A DNA stretch of 64,000 nucleotides from Vespula vulgaris (taxonomy: Eukaryota; Arthropoda; Insecta; Hymenoptera; Vespidae): NCBI RefSeq assembly GCF_905475345.1, contig NC_066608.1:682001-746000 (forward strand), given 5' to 3'. The position numbers and the translations under genes were made by a program. The stretch's first letter is position 1. Every line of letters starts with the position of its first letter. Positions 62,563 through 64,000 of this stretch are shown in pieces. The notes beneath the pieces are model-generated. The model saw only the letters and a list, made by a program, of their open reading frames with translations. It was not told the DNA's origin and searched no databases.

Positions 62563-62974
62563 GGAGGGAGGGACAGAGAGACGTATTAGAGAGAGATAGA
62601 GGGAAGGCGCGCACGAATAAGGACGCGAGTGGTGGGGGGTGCGCGCGCATCCATCGAGCACGCCGCCGAAGCCGCATGGTCGGGTAACTTCAGTAACTCC
62701 GTAACCTTCGAACGTCGAGCCCATACTTTTCTCCTTCGCGAAGGAATTCGTTGAGCGTGTACACTGTTTACGTTCGTTTATCGTAACATTTTTTCTCCCC
62801 GCATATTAACATACGCATTATTTATTAACACGACGTTCGCTAAATTGAATATATACGTCGTAATAGGGTATCGAACGTATAATAGTGAATTATGAACAAT
62901 CCCGTATGATTCCCGCGCTTTTCTGTGACTAGGATTTTTTTTCTTCGAAGAGAAAAAAGAGAACGAGTAGCATC

Positions 62975-63510
62975 ATGAAAACGACGAATAATTATCTTCT
63001 CGTTGTATCTATTATATCGTTCTTTACGACCTCGATATTTTGCGAACCGAACGACGCTACTACCACACGTATTCCTATATTAAAGTGTTGCCCGCGCGAT
63101 AAGGAACTAATCGTGTCCATTGAGAATGGTATTTCGAAGGTTACTAACGATTGCAGGAAAAGCACGACGGCATGGCAACCAAAGATCTATTCGCCGACTC
63201 GACAAATGCAATTTAACGAGCCGTTAGACGGATGGAACGTTTTGGAGGGTAGAAGACCGGAATGTCGAGACGATTCCGTTTTGACCAAGATCCCATCGAG
63301 AGCGGCTGTACCCTTCATATTTCTCGAAGATGGTTATGCTATCGTCGATGGAAACGTCGAGGAACCGATTGCACCCAACGATTACTGTGCCGACGCCAAT
63401 GCTATCTTTGTTTGCGTTAAGAAAACCCCGGAAGGGAATCGTGCCGCGGCGACTATGAAACCCAAGATTAGGCGTTGCTGCGGAAAATCTGCCGTTTTCC
63501 ACGAGGGCAG
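62975..63510 (+). CDS. Cys-rich secreted/ectodomain exon, probably Methuselah-like GPCR (3' partial)
   Basis: Starts ATG at 62975 and ends at a strong donor (GGCAG then gtaagt) after 178 codons at phase 2; the rest lies beyond the window. Residues 1-23 form a signal peptide (MKTTNNYLLVVSIISFF then TTSIFC). The mature part begins IPILKCCPRDKELIVS, has FLEDGYAIVDGNVEEPIAPN and DYCADANAIFVCVKK, and ends RRCCGKSAVFHEGR. This arrangement (KCCP early, a YC..D segment, a second CC near the end) is what I remember of insect Methuselah-like receptor ectodomains. No membrane segment is in the window, so a secreted protein is possible. The start is chosen because the signal peptide follows it directly. 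Confidence 0.6.
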
Positions 63511-64000
63511 GTAAGTTCAACTATTATTTTCATTCATATCCGATTCCAATATTTCAAGCGATGATCAAATCAAGCGTTTGAAATGATCCTAATATAAATC
63601 CGTAGAAAAAAAAAAAATATGTTTACCGATCCGAAGAAGAGCGGGTTTATTATTTAAATATACGCAGATATTAGATATATTGCGTCTGTCTATAAACTAA
63701 GTATAAATATTCCCATTAACATTTATCACGCGGTACAGTTGTTTTCTTTTTCGTCGGTGTTCGTATTCTTTGCGTTGTTATTTCGAAAGGCAGTAAATAA
63801 TTATTATTTTTTTTCTTGTGTCAAGCTACGTGAACACGTCGCAACACGTTGTCGACTACTCTGTTTACATTCCTTTTGTTCCGTTCTCTTTGGAACGTCT
63901 TTAAACGAAAACTTGGCAGAGAAAAAGAATGTAAATAATTTCTCCTTGTTATTTTTCTTGTTTTTCTTACTTTTTCATATGATTATTATCAAGATATATT
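63511..64000 (+). other. Start of the following intron
   Basis: AT-rich DNA after the donor at 63511; no further exon of the receptor-like gene is visible before the window ends. Confidence 0.6.

Larger units (their letters stand above)
51527..62974. other. Repeat-rich 11-kb interval with scattered candidate exons and promoters
   Basis: No complete gene can be supported. It probably contains non-coding 5' exons and introns of the receptor-like gene starting at 62975, or of unseen genes. Specific items (candidate exons at 52321, 54119 and 58870, a promoter at 58679, a CCAAT array at 53489, a GC-richer island at 56940) are listed separately. Many GA/CT arrays occur: 52912-53055, 56660-56710, 57920-57938, 60414-60453, 62500-62535. 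Confidence 0.45.

Noticed and set aside
62201..62724. Minus-strand 125-158-residue ORFs upstream of the receptor-like gene
   Set aside because: Ser/Leu/Pro runs are the antisense of GA and GGAGA arrays.
1..64000. CRISPR arrays, rRNA, tRNA, insertion sequences, intact transposase or viral ORFs
   Set aside because: No regularly spaced repeats with unique spacers, no tRNA-like cloverleaf with a proper T-loop, and no transposase or viral domain was seen in any frame; this is nuclear animal DNA.

Overview
This is a eukaryotic, insect-type window, most likely hymenopteran. It is AT-rich but CpG-tolerant (many tcga and cgatcg words), has short GT-AG introns of about 70-110 bp inside compact genes, very abundant (CT)n/(GA)n and (TA)n microsatellites, and proteins that read as clear animal orthologues. 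There are no operons, CRISPR arrays, rRNA or recognisable tRNA genes. The genus cannot be fixed from the sequence alone.

Layout. (1) 1-16028, + strand: an SLC16/monocarboxylate-transporter-like membrane protein. Its six 3' coding exons lie in 4142-16028 and its 5' end is outside the window. (2) 16029-28290: AT-rich 3' UTR and intergenic DNA with a dispersed hairpin MITE family, then a CCAAT-rich promoter (~21560) and probable non-coding leader for the next gene. (3) 28291-33593, +: a GALNT1/Pgant5-type mucin O-glycosyltransferase with two mutually exclusive 181-bp exons. (4) 35864-36604, -: ribosomal protein eL43 (RpL37A), transcribed divergently from (5) 37566-39411, +: an SH3BGRL/Sh3beta thioredoxin-fold protein. 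(6) 45349-46801, -: UPRT homologue, divergent from (7) 47354-51373, +: the G-quadruplex helicase DHX36. (8) 51374-62974: repeat-rich DNA with candidate promoters and orphan exons. (9) 62975-63510, +: first coding exon of a secreted or ectodomain protein of Methuselah-like receptor type, running out of the window.

The genes do not form a pathway. They are housekeeping and membrane/secretory genes arranged as two head-to-head pairs (RpL37A/Sh3beta and UPRT/DHX36) that probably share promoters. The most interesting feature is the GALNT1-like exon duplication. Two equal-length, same-phase exons each encode the Gal/GalNAc-transferase motif with the third metal-binding His, and including both or neither breaks the frame. 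Other points of note are a GC-AG intron splitting the DHX36 P-loop, a MITE family of at least three clear copies, a CCAAT-box tandem array at a candidate promoter, and two adjacent small ORFs in an otherwise empty 5.9-kb interval. All exon boundaries were deduced by hand from reading-frame continuity, splice consensus and remembered family sequence; no alignment was run.
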